Of a stretch of 32,289 nt of DNA, positions 1 to 7,759 are shown piece after piece. How positions within the stretch are numbered: the stretch's first letter is position 1; the number at the start of each line of letters is the position of its first letter. The position numbers and the translations under genes are program-made. This stretch comes from Chloroflexota bacterium (GTDB lineage: Bacteria; Chloroflexota; Dehalococcoidia; JACQUA01): contig JACQUA010000023.1 in NCBI GenBank assembly GCA_016210565.1, forward strand, positions 1 to 32,289, given 5' to 3'. A model generated the notes under the pieces. It searched no databases. It saw nothing but the letters and a program-made list of their open reading frames with translations, and was not told the origin of the DNA.

Positions 1-97
1 AGCGCAGCGAGCGTAGTCGAAGAATCTTTCGGGGCGGGGAAGCAAAGACCCTTCGCCTGCACCTTCGCTTCGCTCAGGGCTTCGGCTCAGGGTGACA
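1..97. repeat. Intergenic repeat family A (partial copy at window edge)
   Basis: GC-rich hairpin-forming repeat with the words AGCGCAGCGAGCGTAGTCGA, AGACCCTTCGCCTG and GGCTCAGGGTGACA. Further copies lie at 9445-9576, 18461-18565, 21643-21763, 25234-25370 and 32234-32289. A complete copy starts with TGTCATTCTGAGC and ends with its approximate inverse, GCTCAGGGTGACA, so each copy is an imperfect inverted repeat. This copy is cut by the window edge. No coding capacity is evident. Similar repeats are common between genes in several environmental phyla; the function here is unknown. Confidence 0.8.
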
Positions 98-152
98 TTT
101 TCAGAGCACTCAGCCATACGCCGATAGCGGACCGTGAAGGATGAAAATAGAC

Positions 153-264
153 TGTCTTTGCGAGGAACGAAGTGACGAATCAATACCTCCGCTCTGCGAG
201 GCTCGGCAAAGCGAACCGGATGTCCAGCCAACCAGGGGATTGCTTCGCTTCGCTCGCAAAGACG
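153..264. repeat. Intergenic repeat family C, copy 1
   Basis: Begins CTGTCTTTGCGAGGA and ends TTCGCTTCGCTCGCAAAGAC, so the ends are roughly inverted. A second, better-kept copy lies at 2182-2268. The copy sits directly upstream of the DUF35 gene and supplies none of its ribosome binding site. Any reading frame through it is repeat-derived and not a credible gene. Confidence 0.8.
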
Positions 265-298
265 TTGTGCCGCCATCTATGGAACAGGAGTTATTCTA

Positions 299-712
299 AT
301 GCCAAACGCCAAGCCCAAGCCGTCGTTGGATGCCGATATCGCCCCCTTCTGGGAAGCCGCCAAGAAACACGAGTTCGTCCTGATGCGCTGCAAGAAATGC
401 GGCGCCTGGTATTTTCCCGCCGCCTATTGCCGTTTCCACGACAACGAACCCCTTTTCGGCAACATGGAATGGGCGAAGGCCAGCGGCAGGGGCAAGGTAT
501 TCAGCTACAACGTCAGCTACCGGGCCTTCAATCCGGCATTTGCCGGCGACCTGCCCTACGTCTATGCCCTGATCGAGCTGGAAGAAGGGCCGCTCATCAG
601 TTCCAACGTCACCGGCTGTCCGGTGGAAACCGTCAAGGTGGGGATGCCCGTAGAACTGGTCTGGGAAGACAATCCCGACGGGTATCCCCTGCCCAAATTC
701 AGGCCGGACTGA
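299..712 (+). CDS. DUF35 / Zn-ribbon OB-fold acyl-CoA-associated protein
   Basis: A 137-residue protein of the DUF35 family: an N-terminal helix (about 10-25), a rubredoxin-like zinc ribbon and a C-terminal OB fold. Zinc ligands visible are C31-x2-C34 and C44-x2-H47, so the usual last Cys is replaced by His. Family members partner thiolases, HMG-CoA synthase-like enzymes or MaoC-type hydratases and are thought to bind acyl-CoA. No thiolase lies within this window, so the partner may be upstream of it. The ATG is well supported by AGGAG about 8 nt upstream. Length is typical of the family. The family call is secure; the metabolic role is not. Confidence 0.85.
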   Translation: MPNAKPKPSLDADIAPFWEAAKKHEFVLMRCKKCGAWYFPAAYCRFHDNEPLFGNMEWAKASGRGKVFSYNVSYRAFNPAFAGDLPYVYALIELEEGPLISSNVTGCPVETVKVGMPVELVWEDNPDGYPLPKFRPD

Positions 713-993
713 CGCTATACGTATTCAGTCCGGCCCGGATAAGCCGGAGCCTAATCAAATATCAAAAACCAAAATGAAAAATGACAACTCAAAATGCAAA
801 AATGGCGTACGGCGCATATGCTAAACTTATCACATGGACCTGGGGTGCAGTGCATAGCTTCAGCTCTGCGGGTGGGGACGACGACCACGCCGGCAAGGCT
901 AAAGCCATGCACTACGCCCCACCCTGTCCATGCATAATCCCGGTTTGATGCATCTGCATTCGTAAAACAAAATCATCTAAAGGAGAGGTTAAC
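713..993. other. Intergenic region with large inverted repeat
   Basis: The 281-bp gap between the DUF35 and bicupin genes opens with an A-rich stretch of short words (caaaaaccaaaatg-like) at about 755-805. Most of the remainder is a 100-nt inverted repeat (described separately). It ends with a strong ribosome binding site, AAAGGAGAGG, just before the bicupin ATG. I see no gene in it. Confidence 0.6.
833..932. repeat. 100-nt imperfect inverted repeat, candidate structured leader
   Basis: The arms 842-860 and 902-920 pair over 19 positions with 16 Watson-Crick pairs, one G-U and two mismatches. CATGGAC at 833-839 and GTCCATG at 926-932 extend the stem. The loop holds a smaller GTGG/CCAC pairing. 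It lies about 50 nt upstream of the bicupin ribosome binding site. The right arm and its flank (906-943) resemble 19747-19784 upstream of livG at 28 of 38 aligned positions. It could be a repeated palindromic element or a structured RNA leader; the sequence alone does not decide. Confidence 0.5.
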
Positions 994-2091
994 ATGGAAA
1001 AGGTAACCGAGCGCGCCAGGGAAGCGGAACCCACTCTTGATCCCTATGATGCCAGCCTGCGGTTCAAAATAGAAATGAGCCGGCGGAGGAAGGAAGGCAA
1101 GGTCCTGCTGAAAGCACAGGACACCCCGTGGCGACAAAACCGGCATGGCTTTGGCAAGACGTACTCCAACTCCACCAACTGGCCCGAGCTGGCCGTCCCG
1201 GGCTGGTCCATCAGCCGTCCCAACTACCAGCACGAGCAGTACAAACGGGGCAAGCATACCCACCGCGGCGGCGGCAGGCTCCTGTTCTGCCTGGAAGGAA
1301 AGGGACGCACCATCAACAACGGCATTAACCTGGACTGGGAGGCAGGAGACCTTGAGTTGCTGCCGGTAACCCGCACGGAGAACTCCCATCAGCATTTTAA
1401 CATGGAAATGGGAAAGCCCTGCGGGCAACTGGTCCTGATGTTCTGGCCTTTTATGGAAGCGACCGCCAACGAGACCCGCCAGGTCACCGACGCCCCGGCC
1501 TGGAAAGGCGAGAAAAAGGAAGAGTTATACCGGCCCGATGACTTCGTCCCCGACCAGGCGCTCCTCGAGGGCTATCCCATTCAGTTTTCCGGGCCGCCCA
1601 CCAACCTCCTGGACGATATTCTTCTCCGCCGCAACAAGTGGCGGGAATACATGAGCAAAGCCCGCTGGATCATCAAAGAGAAAGACCAACCTCTGGAAAC
1701 GAACCGCAACGGGATATACCGCTGGTACATTCATCCTTCTTTCCAGGATGTGGCCATGAAACAAATACTCTTCTGGACCCATGAGATACCTCCTGCCAGT
1801 CGCTCCGGCAAGCAAAAGCTGCAGGGCGGCAGGGTCCACTTTGTATTATCGGGCCGCGGCTATACCGTCATTAACGGCAAGAGGTACGATTGGGGACCCG
1901 AAGACGTGATTCTTTCTCCTATCATCGCGGGAGGCGTGGTGATGCAACATTTCAATGCCGACCCCCTGAAACCAGCGAAACTGGCCTGCGCGGAACCGAA
2001 CTGGTTCGACATCATAGGAGTGGACATGGCCTGCGGCTTTGAGATTCTGGAAGATTGCCCGGAATGGAAAGCCCTGCAAAAGAACAAATAG
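994..2091 (+). CDS. Bicupin protein, putative metal-dependent dioxygenase-like
   Basis: 365 residues with two cupin barrels. The first (about 70-140) keeps likely metal ligands H88-x-H90 and H132/H134 together with the sequence GKHTHRGGG. The second (about 265-330) has lost the HxH pair (SGKQKLQGGRVHF) and is probably structural. The arrangement resembles gentisate dioxygenase-like bicupins, but the substrate cannot be named. The charged N-terminus (MEKVTERAREAEP) recalls the start of the small unknown protein at 11011-11445, and both are followed by a K-x-x-D-x-PW motif. The ATG has an excellent ribosome binding site (AAAGGAGAGG, ending 6 nt upstream). It stands alone, with repeat-filled gaps on both sides. 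Confidence 0.75.
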   Translation: MEKVTERAREAEPTLDPYDASLRFKIEMSRRRKEGKVLLKAQDTPWRQNRHGFGKTYSNSTNWPELAVPGWSISRPNYQHEQYKRGKHTHRGGGRLLFCLEGKGRTINNGINLDWEAGDLELLPVTRTENSHQHFNMEMGKPCGQLVLMFWPFMEATANETRQVTDAPAWKGEKKEELYRPDDFVPDQALLEGYPIQFSGPPTNLLDDILLRRNKWREYMSKARWIIKEKDQPLETNRNGIYRWYIHPSFQDVAMKQILFWTHEIPPASRSGKQKLQGGRVHFVLSGRGYTVINGKRYDWGPEDVILSPIIAGGVVMQHFNADPLKPAKLACAEPNWFDIIGVDMACGFEILEDCPEWKALQKNK

Positions 2092-2181
2092 CGCCCAACC
2101 GGCCAGGCCGCAGCCAGGATGACGAATGACGAATCAATCAGCCATCCCGACTTCATCGGGACCATCAGGAATGAACAATGA

Positions 2182-2268
2182 CTGTCTTTGCGAGGAGCGC
2201 AGCGACGAAGCAATCCCCCAGTTGGCTGAACAGACCGGGAGATTGCTTCGCTTCGCTCGCAATGACGT
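2182..2268. repeat. Intergenic repeat family C, copy 2
   Basis: Runs from CTGTCTTTGCGAGGAGCGCA to TTCGCTCGCAATGACG. The outer portions are inverted (TTGCGAGGAGCG...GAAGCAATC against GATTGCTTCG...CTCGCAA), giving a long hairpin with a short central spacer. Same family as 153-264. Confidence 0.85.
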
Positions 2269-2370
2269 TTTCTGAGCAATGGCCAAAAACTGAATGTCAA
2301 AACAGCCTGCCTTCGTCATTCGTCATTCGAATTTCATTCGTCATTTTCCCTGTTCCATTTTGTGCAAGAC

Positions 2371-2399
2371 TTGATTGTTAACGGATTAATTGGTATTCT
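2371..2399 (+). promoter_or_regulatory. Putative sigma70-type promoter
   Basis: TTGATT at 2371-2376 and TATTCT at 2394-2399 are separated by exactly 17 nt, and TGG precedes the -10 box (extended -10). Start of transcription would be near 2406, giving a leader of about 107 nt to the ATG at 2513. Based on consensus matching only. Confidence 0.45.
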
Positions 2400-2512
2400 T
2401 TTTGGAGGATGAGACGCATGTCAAAGCCTGATTAAACAAATCGTGCGACGACTCGCAAGCCCAGACTGGATCTGGCGTGGGGACAGATTAGAAATATGAA
2501 GGAGATGAACAA

Positions 2513-3676
2513 ATGAATGGAGCATGGCGCTTAACCCTGGCGATCATTATTCTGCTGGGCCTGGTCCTCGGGGCCTGTGCCCCAACCCAGACCGAGCCTC
2601 CGGTCGTCAAACCCAACGCGGTTACCGGAGCTGAAACGTCCGGCAAGCAGGGATGGGAAAACGAATGGGACAGGGTAGTAGCCGCGGCCAGGAAGGAAGG
2701 AAGATTGAGTTTCTATGTGCAGTGGGGACCTTCGGTGCTGCAGGCGCTGAGCAAGGGGTTCAAGGCGAGATATGGCATAGATATCGAGTTCACGACGGCG
2801 GGGAAAGGGGCCGAACTCGCGGCCAAGATACTGGCGGAACGCCGGGCCGGTCTGTACCTGGCAGACGTTTTCGGATTCGGCGCTACCACAACCCTGGGTC
2901 AACTGAAACCGGCCGGCGCCGTGACCCCCATGGAGCCGTTCCTTATCCTGCCGGAGACGAAAGACCCTAACCTGTGGATGGGCGGCAATTTCTTCATGGA
3001 CAAAGGCAGAACGGTAGCGGCTGTGGCTGCAGAATATAACTCCTACGTGACCCGCAACACGGACTTCGTAAAAGAAGGCGAGATAAAGTCCTATAGCGAC
3101 CTGCTGGACCCGAAATGGAAAGGCAGGATCGTCCTGAGCGATCCAACGGTCGCCGGCACGGGCAACTCGTGGGTGGCCCTGATCGCGGAGGTGTGGGGGA
3201 CGGACAAAGCGAAGGACTTCTTGCGCCAGTTGGTGAAGCAGGAGCCGATGATAACCAGGGACCTGCGGCTCGGGGCGGAATGGCTGGCCAAGGGCAAGTA
3301 TGCCGTGGGAATAGCCCTTCACCTGCCGGAAATAAAGGAGTTCAACAGCCACGGAGCGCCGGTGGAGATAGTAAGAGTGAAAGAGGGCGGATCGATCACG
3401 GCAGGTTCAGGATGTCTGTCGGTGCCTGAGGGAAAACTGCCGCACCCCAATGCTTCCAAAGTGTTTGTCAACTGGTTCCTGACGAAGGAAGGCCAGACGC
3501 TGTTCAGTCAGAGCATATTCCGCCCCAGCGTGAGAAAAGATGTCACCCTGGAAGGCCTGGAAGACGTGGCGGCCAAGCCCGGGGATGCGTTCGTGAAAGA
3601 AACGGAGGAGAGTGTGGAGGTGAAGACAATGCTGATGGGAGTGGCCAGAGAGATACTGGCGCCGGCGATGAGGTAG
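2513..3676 (+). CDS. ABC transporter solute-binding lipoprotein (Fe3+/polyamine-type fold)
   Basis: 387-residue extracytoplasmic solute-binding protein. It has a lipoprotein signal (hydrophobic segment 6-20, lipobox LGAC with Cys22) and a conserved opening W-E-N-E-W-D before AARKEGRLSFY, as in AfuA/FbpA/PotD-like binding proteins. The body includes the hinge motif LLDPKWKGRIVLSDP and the late motif NWFLTKEGQTLFSQS. The tyrosine cluster that binds iron in FbpA is not apparent, so iron is not assumed as the ligand. No permease or ATPase accompanies it. It is one of three related orphan binding proteins here (also 9617-10756 and 11656-12819). The start is set by GAAGGAGATG upstream of the ATG. 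Confidence 0.88.
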   Translation: MNGAWRLTLAIIILLGLVLGACAPTQTEPPVVKPNAVTGAETSGKQGWENEWDRVVAAARKEGRLSFYVQWGPSVLQALSKGFKARYGIDIEFTTAGKGAELAAKILAERRAGLYLADVFGFGATTTLGQLKPAGAVTPMEPFLILPETKDPNLWMGGNFFMDKGRTVAAVAAEYNSYVTRNTDFVKEGEIKSYSDLLDPKWKGRIVLSDPTVAGTGNSWVALIAEVWGTDKAKDFLRQLVKQEPMITRDLRLGAEWLAKGKYAVGIALHLPEIKEFNSHGAPVEIVRVKEGGSITAGSGCLSVPEGKLPHPNASKVFVNWFLTKEGQTLFSQSIFRPSVRKDVTLEGLEDVAAKPGDAFVKETEESVEVKTMLMGVAREILAPAMR

Positions 3677-3696
3677 GCGAACCCCCCACCCGTCCC

Positions 3697-3834
3697 GGCA
3701 CCACAGGCCACCGTGCCTGTGAGGCATTGCAGGCAAGCCAAGCCCGTACATCCCTCGTCACGGGATTGGGGCATATGAGATCAATGTCGGTCGCCAAACC
3801 GAGTCTTCACAGGCACGGCGGCCTGTGGTACCGG
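3697..3834. repeat. Two inverted copies of repeat family B
   Basis: 3697-3723 carries CACAGGCCACCGTGCCTGTG and 3806-3834 carries it inverted (CACAGGCACGGCGGCCTGTG then GTACCGG). Each copy is itself an imperfect palindrome, and together they can form a roughly 138-nt stem-loop. Other copies lie at 7481-7505, 9412-9438, 27372-27398, 28717-28743 and 30206-30232. It separates the lipoprotein and nitroreductase genes. Confidence 0.8.
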
Positions 3835-3869
3835 TGACCGGCCCGCCCAAAGAACAAAGGAGCAACTGA

Positions 3870-4610
3870 ATGGTCCAGAAGATGCCCATCGATGAATTCC
3901 TGGGTGTGATCAGAAGCCGGAGGAGTTGCCGCAGATTCAAACCGGACCTGATTCCCGATGAATGGCTCGAAAAGATACTGGAGGCCGGGCGGTGGGCCAT
4001 GTCCGGGGGCAACGGTCAACCGTGGGAATTCATCGTGATCAAGGACCAGAAGACCAAGGACAAAATAGCGGAGCTGGCGGCCCGGGACCGGGAGGCCCAC
4101 TTCCAGATAGAACGGACCCGCGTCGAAGAACTGAGACACCACGGCTACCGGCAGTCGCCTACCAACATCCCGCCGCTCAGGGCGGCGCCCGTGGTCATCG
4201 CGGTGGTGGGGGACCGGAGGACGATGCAGTCCAGCAACCTGTACGCCAGATTCATCTTTGGGGAAGGGGGGCCGGCCGCCAGCTACTTCAAGAACATGGG
4301 CAACGCCACCCAGCTTCTATGCCTGGCCGCCGAGGCCCTGGGGTTGGGCGCCCAGTGGTCCAGCGTCAACGCGGCCTGGGAAGAATCCTTGAAGACCCTG
4401 CTGGACGTGCCCGAAGACCTCTGCATCCCCACCCTGGTGCCTATCGGTTTTCGCGACGGCAAGCCGGCGCCGCCGTACCGGCGGAAGCTGTCCGAGATCG
4501 TCCATCACGAAAAATACGACCGGTCCCGCTACCGGTCCGGCGAAGATATGTACAATTTCATGGTGGAGCTACGCCGCCGCACCAGAGACGCCTATTCCCA
4601 GGGGGTATAG
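3870..4610 (+). CDS. Nitroreductase family FMN oxidoreductase
   Basis: 246 residues of the FMN-dependent nitroreductase fold. The N-terminal FMN phosphate-binding segment RSRRSCRRFKPD (about 13-24) is followed by SGGNGQPWEFIVIKD. The mid-part NMGNATQLLCLAAEALGLG is the dimer helix, and LVPIGFRDGKPAPPYRRKLSE is the typical C-terminal block. Such enzymes reduce nitro groups, quinones, enones or act as dehalogenases, using NAD(P)H. No substrate can be assigned from sequence. Start supported by AAAGGAGC about 8 nt upstream. It stands alone between two repeat-bearing gaps; the minus-strand run begins after it. Confidence 0.9.
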   Translation: MVQKMPIDEFLGVIRSRRSCRRFKPDLIPDEWLEKILEAGRWAMSGGNGQPWEFIVIKDQKTKDKIAELAARDREAHFQIERTRVEELRHHGYRQSPTNIPPLRAAPVVIAVVGDRRTMQSSNLYARFIFGEGGPAASYFKNMGNATQLLCLAAEALGLGAQWSSVNAAWEESLKTLLDVPEDLCIPTLVPIGFRDGKPAPPYRRKLSEIVHHEKYDRSRYRSGEDMYNFMVELRRRTRDAYSQGV

Positions 4611-4645
4611 AACCGGACAAGCCGGAACCAAAAACCAAATATGGC

Positions 4646-4739
4646 GTTACTGCAAAAAGGTCTAAAATGGGAATTTTGGACTGTTTCTTGAATCTAATTT
4701 TCTGCCCGTTTTGGCTCAAAAAGGGCTTTTTGCAGTAAC
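4646..4739. mobile_element. MITE-like 94-bp element with 14-bp perfect terminal inverted repeats
   Basis: GTTACTGCAAAAAG at 4646-4659 is the exact reverse complement of CTTTTTGCAGTAAC at 4726-4739. The interior is AT-rich compared with its surroundings and has no coding capacity. No target-site duplication is evident. It lies in the gap between convergent genes (nitroreductase + and NapH/NapG fusion -), so a bidirectional terminator made from a long stem is an alternative. Confidence 0.45.
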
Positions 4740-4839
4740 ACCAAAAATCAAAATGCAAAGACGGCCTGCCCCCGTGAGCGAACGGGCAAGATGCCCGTTC
4801 TACCTCTATTGAGACAGGCCGGAGTCCCGAAAACGCCAT

Positions 4840-6399
4840 TCAAAAGCGTTCGTCGTGCCGGCCCGGCACATATATCCGGATGGCCGCCTCGCCGTTGACC
4901 GGACATTTGGTTTCGCAAATCCCGCAGCCGATGCACCGCTCGCGGATGACGTAGGGCTGCTGGAGGCTTACCACATCGCCATCCGGGGTCGTCAACTCCA
5001 CCCGCTCCAGCTTGATTGCCTTGTGGGGAATGGGACACATCTCTTCGCAGATGATACAGGGCCGGTAATCGGCCCAGGGAATACACCGGTCCTTATCGAT
5101 GTACGCCAGTCCGATTACCTTCTTCTGTTTCTCCGGCACACTCAGCGGCGGTATGGCCTGGGTGGGACATACCTGCCCGCAGGCGTTGCACGAATAGATG
5201 CAATAGCCCAGCCTGGACACCACCACCGGCGTCCACAGTCCCTCAAGACCGGCTTCTCCGATGGCCGGCTGAATGGCGCTGGTAGGACAGGCGCGCATAC
5301 ATTCACCGCAGCGGATACACCTGGAAAGCAAATTGTTCTCCCTCGCCCCGGGGGGCTGGACAAGGAACGGATGTTCGGCAAAACTCCGCTGGTCGCTGCG
5401 GACCAGGCCGATCCCGGCCACCGCGGCGCCAAGGGAGACAATGGCCTGCCGCCGCCCCGGATCATAACCCCTCCACTCAGCCGCCGACCGGTGAGCCGGG
5501 AACTCAATGGCGTTAAAGGGACAGGCGGCCAGGCATTCCAGGCACATGGTACATTCCCCCGGGTCGCTGGCATACCGCTTCGCGGCGGTGACGGTGCCCG
5601 TCGGGCAAACGGGTACGCACTTATTGCATTCCAGGCATTTGTCATTGACCTTCCGCCTTATCACGCCCACCTTGCCCAGCAGTCCCAAAAAGGCCCCCAG
5701 CGGACAAAAGTAGCGGCACCAGAAACGCTCGGCCAGCAAGTTCAGCAGGACTATTCCCGCGAAGACGCCGGCGTATAGCATGGCGTCACGGTAGAAGGCC
5801 GGGTCCGGAGGAAGGACCCTGGGACGGACAACGCTGTCAAACCAGAATACCGCCCCCTGAAGCCAGGACACTCGGTACAGGGCGTTTTCGACCACCCGGA
5901 CAATCTGGTCCACCGCAGGCCAGACATTGATAGACAGGGTGCGGAACAGGACCGTCAGGGGGTCGAATATGAGCAACGTCAGGTTGCCAAAGAGCGCCGC
6001 GGAGAGGACAAGCAGCAGCAGGCCGTATTTGGTCTTCCGCCAGGAATCACCCGGCCCTTTCGATTTTATCCGCCACCGGTCCAGCGATAGGGATTGGAGC
6101 ACCGTTCCCAGCGGGCACAGCCAGCCACACCACGCCCTCCCGAAAACCAGGGCCAGGGCCACGGTAATGAGGGCCAGGGCCGACCCTGCCAGCAATGTTC
6201 GGCTGGCCAGTGTTTGCATCAGCATCGCCAGCGGGTCCAGCCTCAGGGGTATGTTCACCACCTCTCCCGGCCATCCCCCCCGCCGTGACCAGACGAAGAT
6301 CACGACAAACAGTAGCAGGGCGGTATACTGTATTATCCTGCGAAGGGTCAGCCAGCGCCGGGGGGACCAGCCTCCCCTGGAACTGGCCCCCTCAGGCAA
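4840..6399 (-). CDS. Membrane polyferredoxin, NapH-NapG fusion
   Basis: 519 residues. Residues 1-245 are NapH/YccM-like: transmembrane segments at about 22-38, 67-88, 125-145 and 207-225, with two membrane CxxxCP motifs, CGWLCP (91-96) and CRYFCP (228-233). Two ferredoxin clusters follow, CLECNKCVPVCP (255-266) and CTMCLECLAACP (283-294). PGRRQAIVSLGAAVAGIG (315-331) looks like a relic Tat/anchor segment. Residues 340-519 are NapG/MauM-like, with four more cysteine groups near 361-371, 400-411, 439-455 and 489-499. It probably passes electrons between quinol and periplasmic or extracytoplasmic partners. The TTG start has a strong GGAGGAG site and overlaps the upstream DUF362 gene by 8 bp, indicating coupling. 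The fusion is inferred; NapH and NapG are normally separate genes. Confidence 0.85.
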   Translation of the reverse strand: MPEGASSRGGWSPRRWLTLRRIIQYTALLLFVVIFVWSRRGGWPGEVVNIPLRLDPLAMLMQTLASRTLLAGSALALITVALALVFGRAWCGWLCPLGTVLQSLSLDRWRIKSKGPGDSWRKTKYGLLLLVLSAALFGNLTLLIFDPLTVLFRTLSINVWPAVDQIVRVVENALYRVSWLQGAVFWFDSVVRPRVLPPDPAFYRDAMLYAGVFAGIVLLNLLAERFWCRYFCPLGAFLGLLGKVGVIRRKVNDKCLECNKCVPVCPTGTVTAAKRYASDPGECTMCLECLAACPFNAIEFPAHRSAAEWRGYDPGRRQAIVSLGAAVAGIGLVRSDQRSFAEHPFLVQPPGARENNLLSRCIRCGECMRACPTSAIQPAIGEAGLEGLWTPVVVSRLGYCIYSCNACGQVCPTQAIPPLSVPEKQKKVIGLAYIDKDRCIPWADYRPCIICEEMCPIPHKAIKLERVELTTPDGDVVSLQQPYVIRERCIGCGICETKCPVNGEAAIRIYVPGRHDERF

Positions 6400-7450
6400 A
6401 ATTAATCTCCTCCACGTTCAGGCTGCGCAGGTCGCTCCTGCCCAGTCCCATGGCCGCGGCGGCCTTAATATAAGGCACGTCGTCGGGCTGCAGGCCGAAT
6501 AAAGTTGCGGCATAGCTATCAGCCGCCACGATATCGGGACTGGCGATGATCGTATCCAGCTTCTTCACGTCGTTCAGGTTTCCGCCCGAGGGGCCGTTAG
6601 CTGTCAGAATCCGCACGGCGTCAACCACCGTCAGGGCCGGGCGGATGCGACTGGTGATGTCGGCTATCCGTTGACCGAAGTTGCTATGAATCTGCCCGCG
6701 GGGGCCTTTGCGCAGGGTCCCCATGAGGTTCTTCATGCCCAGTGCGAGCCGCGCCAGTTGGTGATGTTTGGCGATGGGCACATTGATTACGACGTCCGCC
6801 TTCAGTACATCATCGTAAAACTCCATCCGGCGGAGGTCCTTTCCCTCCGGTATTTCCGCGGAAACGTACTTCAGGGTGGACATGAACTCCATCTGCCCGC
6901 CGGCCGCCTCCACCTGCTCTCTAATGCCGCTGCGGACGTAGGCTTCTTCGGCGGTGCCTGAATTCGGCATGTCCATCACCCGCACCCTGCCGGCGCCTGC
7001 CTCCAGGCTTAGTTTGACCAGGGCGCCCACAACCCAGGGGTTGGTTGTGGCCGCGTACTCGTAGGTCTGGTGGGAGACGCACAAATTCGGTTTTACGATC
7101 ACATCGTCCCCCCTGTGCACAAACCGCTCAATCCCGCCCAGCGTAGCTAAAGCCCGTTGCACCATTTGTTCCGGGGAACCGTTGCGCACCACCACCAGGT
7201 CCGGGTACCCGGCCGGTGGCCGGGATGCCGCAGGCGCGGCCGTTGGCTGCGAGGCAGGCGGTGGGGGAGGCGCAGTGGCCGCGGGAGTAGCCTGCGGCGG
7301 CCTGGTGGGCGGCGGTTGCGTGGGGTCCGGCGGCGGGGCGGGGGCTGGAGACGCCGTCTCCACCCGCCGGCAGGCCTCGAGAAACGCCGCGGCGGCCATT
7401 AGCTGGGCTGCTGTCCAGCCGATGAATTGTCTCCTGGTAACCCGTGTCAT
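6392..7450 (-). CDS. DUF362 domain protein, Tat-exported lipoprotein
   Basis: 352 residues. The N-terminus has a Tat signal (TRRQFIGW) followed by a hydrophobic stretch and a lipobox-like FLEAC, then a Pro/Ala-rich spacer of about 50 residues. The remaining 270 residues are a DUF362 domain with the motifs DVIVKPNLC, VINVPIAKHH and GMKNLMGTLRKG. DUF362 proteins often occur with Fe-S proteins; the reaction is unknown. I chose ATG 7450 over GTG 7459 because AGGAG lies 8 nt upstream of it. The end overlaps the following NapH-NapG fusion, so the two likely form an extracytoplasmic redox pair. Confidence 0.85.
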   Translation of the reverse strand: MTRVTRRQFIGWTAAQLMAAAAFLEACRRVETASPAPAPPPDPTQPPPTRPPQATPAATAPPPPPASQPTAAPAASRPPAGYPDLVVVRNGSPEQMVQRALATLGGIERFVHRGDDVIVKPNLCVSHQTYEYAATTNPWVVGALVKLSLEAGAGRVRVMDMPNSGTAEEAYVRSGIREQVEAAGGQMEFMSTLKYVSAEIPEGKDLRRMEFYDDVLKADVVINVPIAKHHQLARLALGMKNLMGTLRKGPRGQIHSNFGQRIADITSRIRPALTVVDAVRILTANGPSGGNLNDVKKLDTIIASPDIVAADSYAATLFGLQPDDVPYIKAAAAMGLGRSDLRSLNVEEINFA

Positions 7451-7759
7451 CTGAAACACTCCTGGCTATTTGATACCACCGGTACCGCAGGCCACCGTGC
7501 CTGTCAGCCATTGCCTTGTGACGGGGCCGTTTTGAGGCCCCGATACAATCGGGGCCTCTACGGGTCGGAACTGCCCCGCCATGCCGCAAGTCTTATTGCC
7601 TTTGTATCAGGTGCAGAAGCATCGGAAAAATTCACCAACCGGCTGTGCGGTGGAAATTTACCATCATTACAACGATTATTACCCATCTAAGTTAGCCCGG
7701 CGACCCCGAGCTTTCTGGTTGCCCGGCGGCTCACCCCGATCCATCGGGGTGGTACCGGT
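7451..7759. other. Intergenic region with family B repeat and two hairpins
   Basis: Between UbiD and DUF362. It contains a repeat B copy at 7481-7505. It also holds a perfect 11-bp hairpin GAGGCCCCGAT-ACA-ATCGGGGCCTC at 7534-7558, and CACCCCGAT-CC-ATCGGGGTG at 7732-7751 just beyond the UbiD stop. Neither hairpin has a clear U-tract, so intrinsic termination is not well supported. No gene is seen. Confidence 0.65.

Larger units (their letters stand above)
2092..2512. other. Repeat-rich intergenic region before SBP gene
   Basis: 421 bp without a credible gene. It holds short words of the type GACGAATGACGAATCAA, a full copy of repeat family C, more CGTCATTCGTCATTCG words at about 2312-2342, and then a promoter-like site and leader for the downstream lipoprotein gene. 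Within the leader a five-codon frame (ATG at 2418, TAA at 2433) follows GGAGG. It overlaps the predicted transcription start and is probably not translated. Confidence 0.6.

Noticed and set aside
172..777. 201-residue plus-strand frame over the DUF35 gene
   Set aside because: It begins in repeat C and runs out of frame through the DUF35 gene; Arg/Gln-rich shadow translation without family features.
2418..2435. Five-codon leader peptide MSKPD
   Set aside because: The ribosome binding site would coincide with the predicted transcription start and there is no regulatory codon pattern.
2513..3676. Iron-binding FbpA assignment for the solute-binding lipoproteins
   Set aside because: Fold matches, but the tyrosine iron ligands are not evident, so the ligand is left open.
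7534..7558. Intrinsic terminator downstream of UbiD
   Set aside because: Perfect stem but no U-tract on either strand, and the word resembles the many intergenic hairpin repeats.
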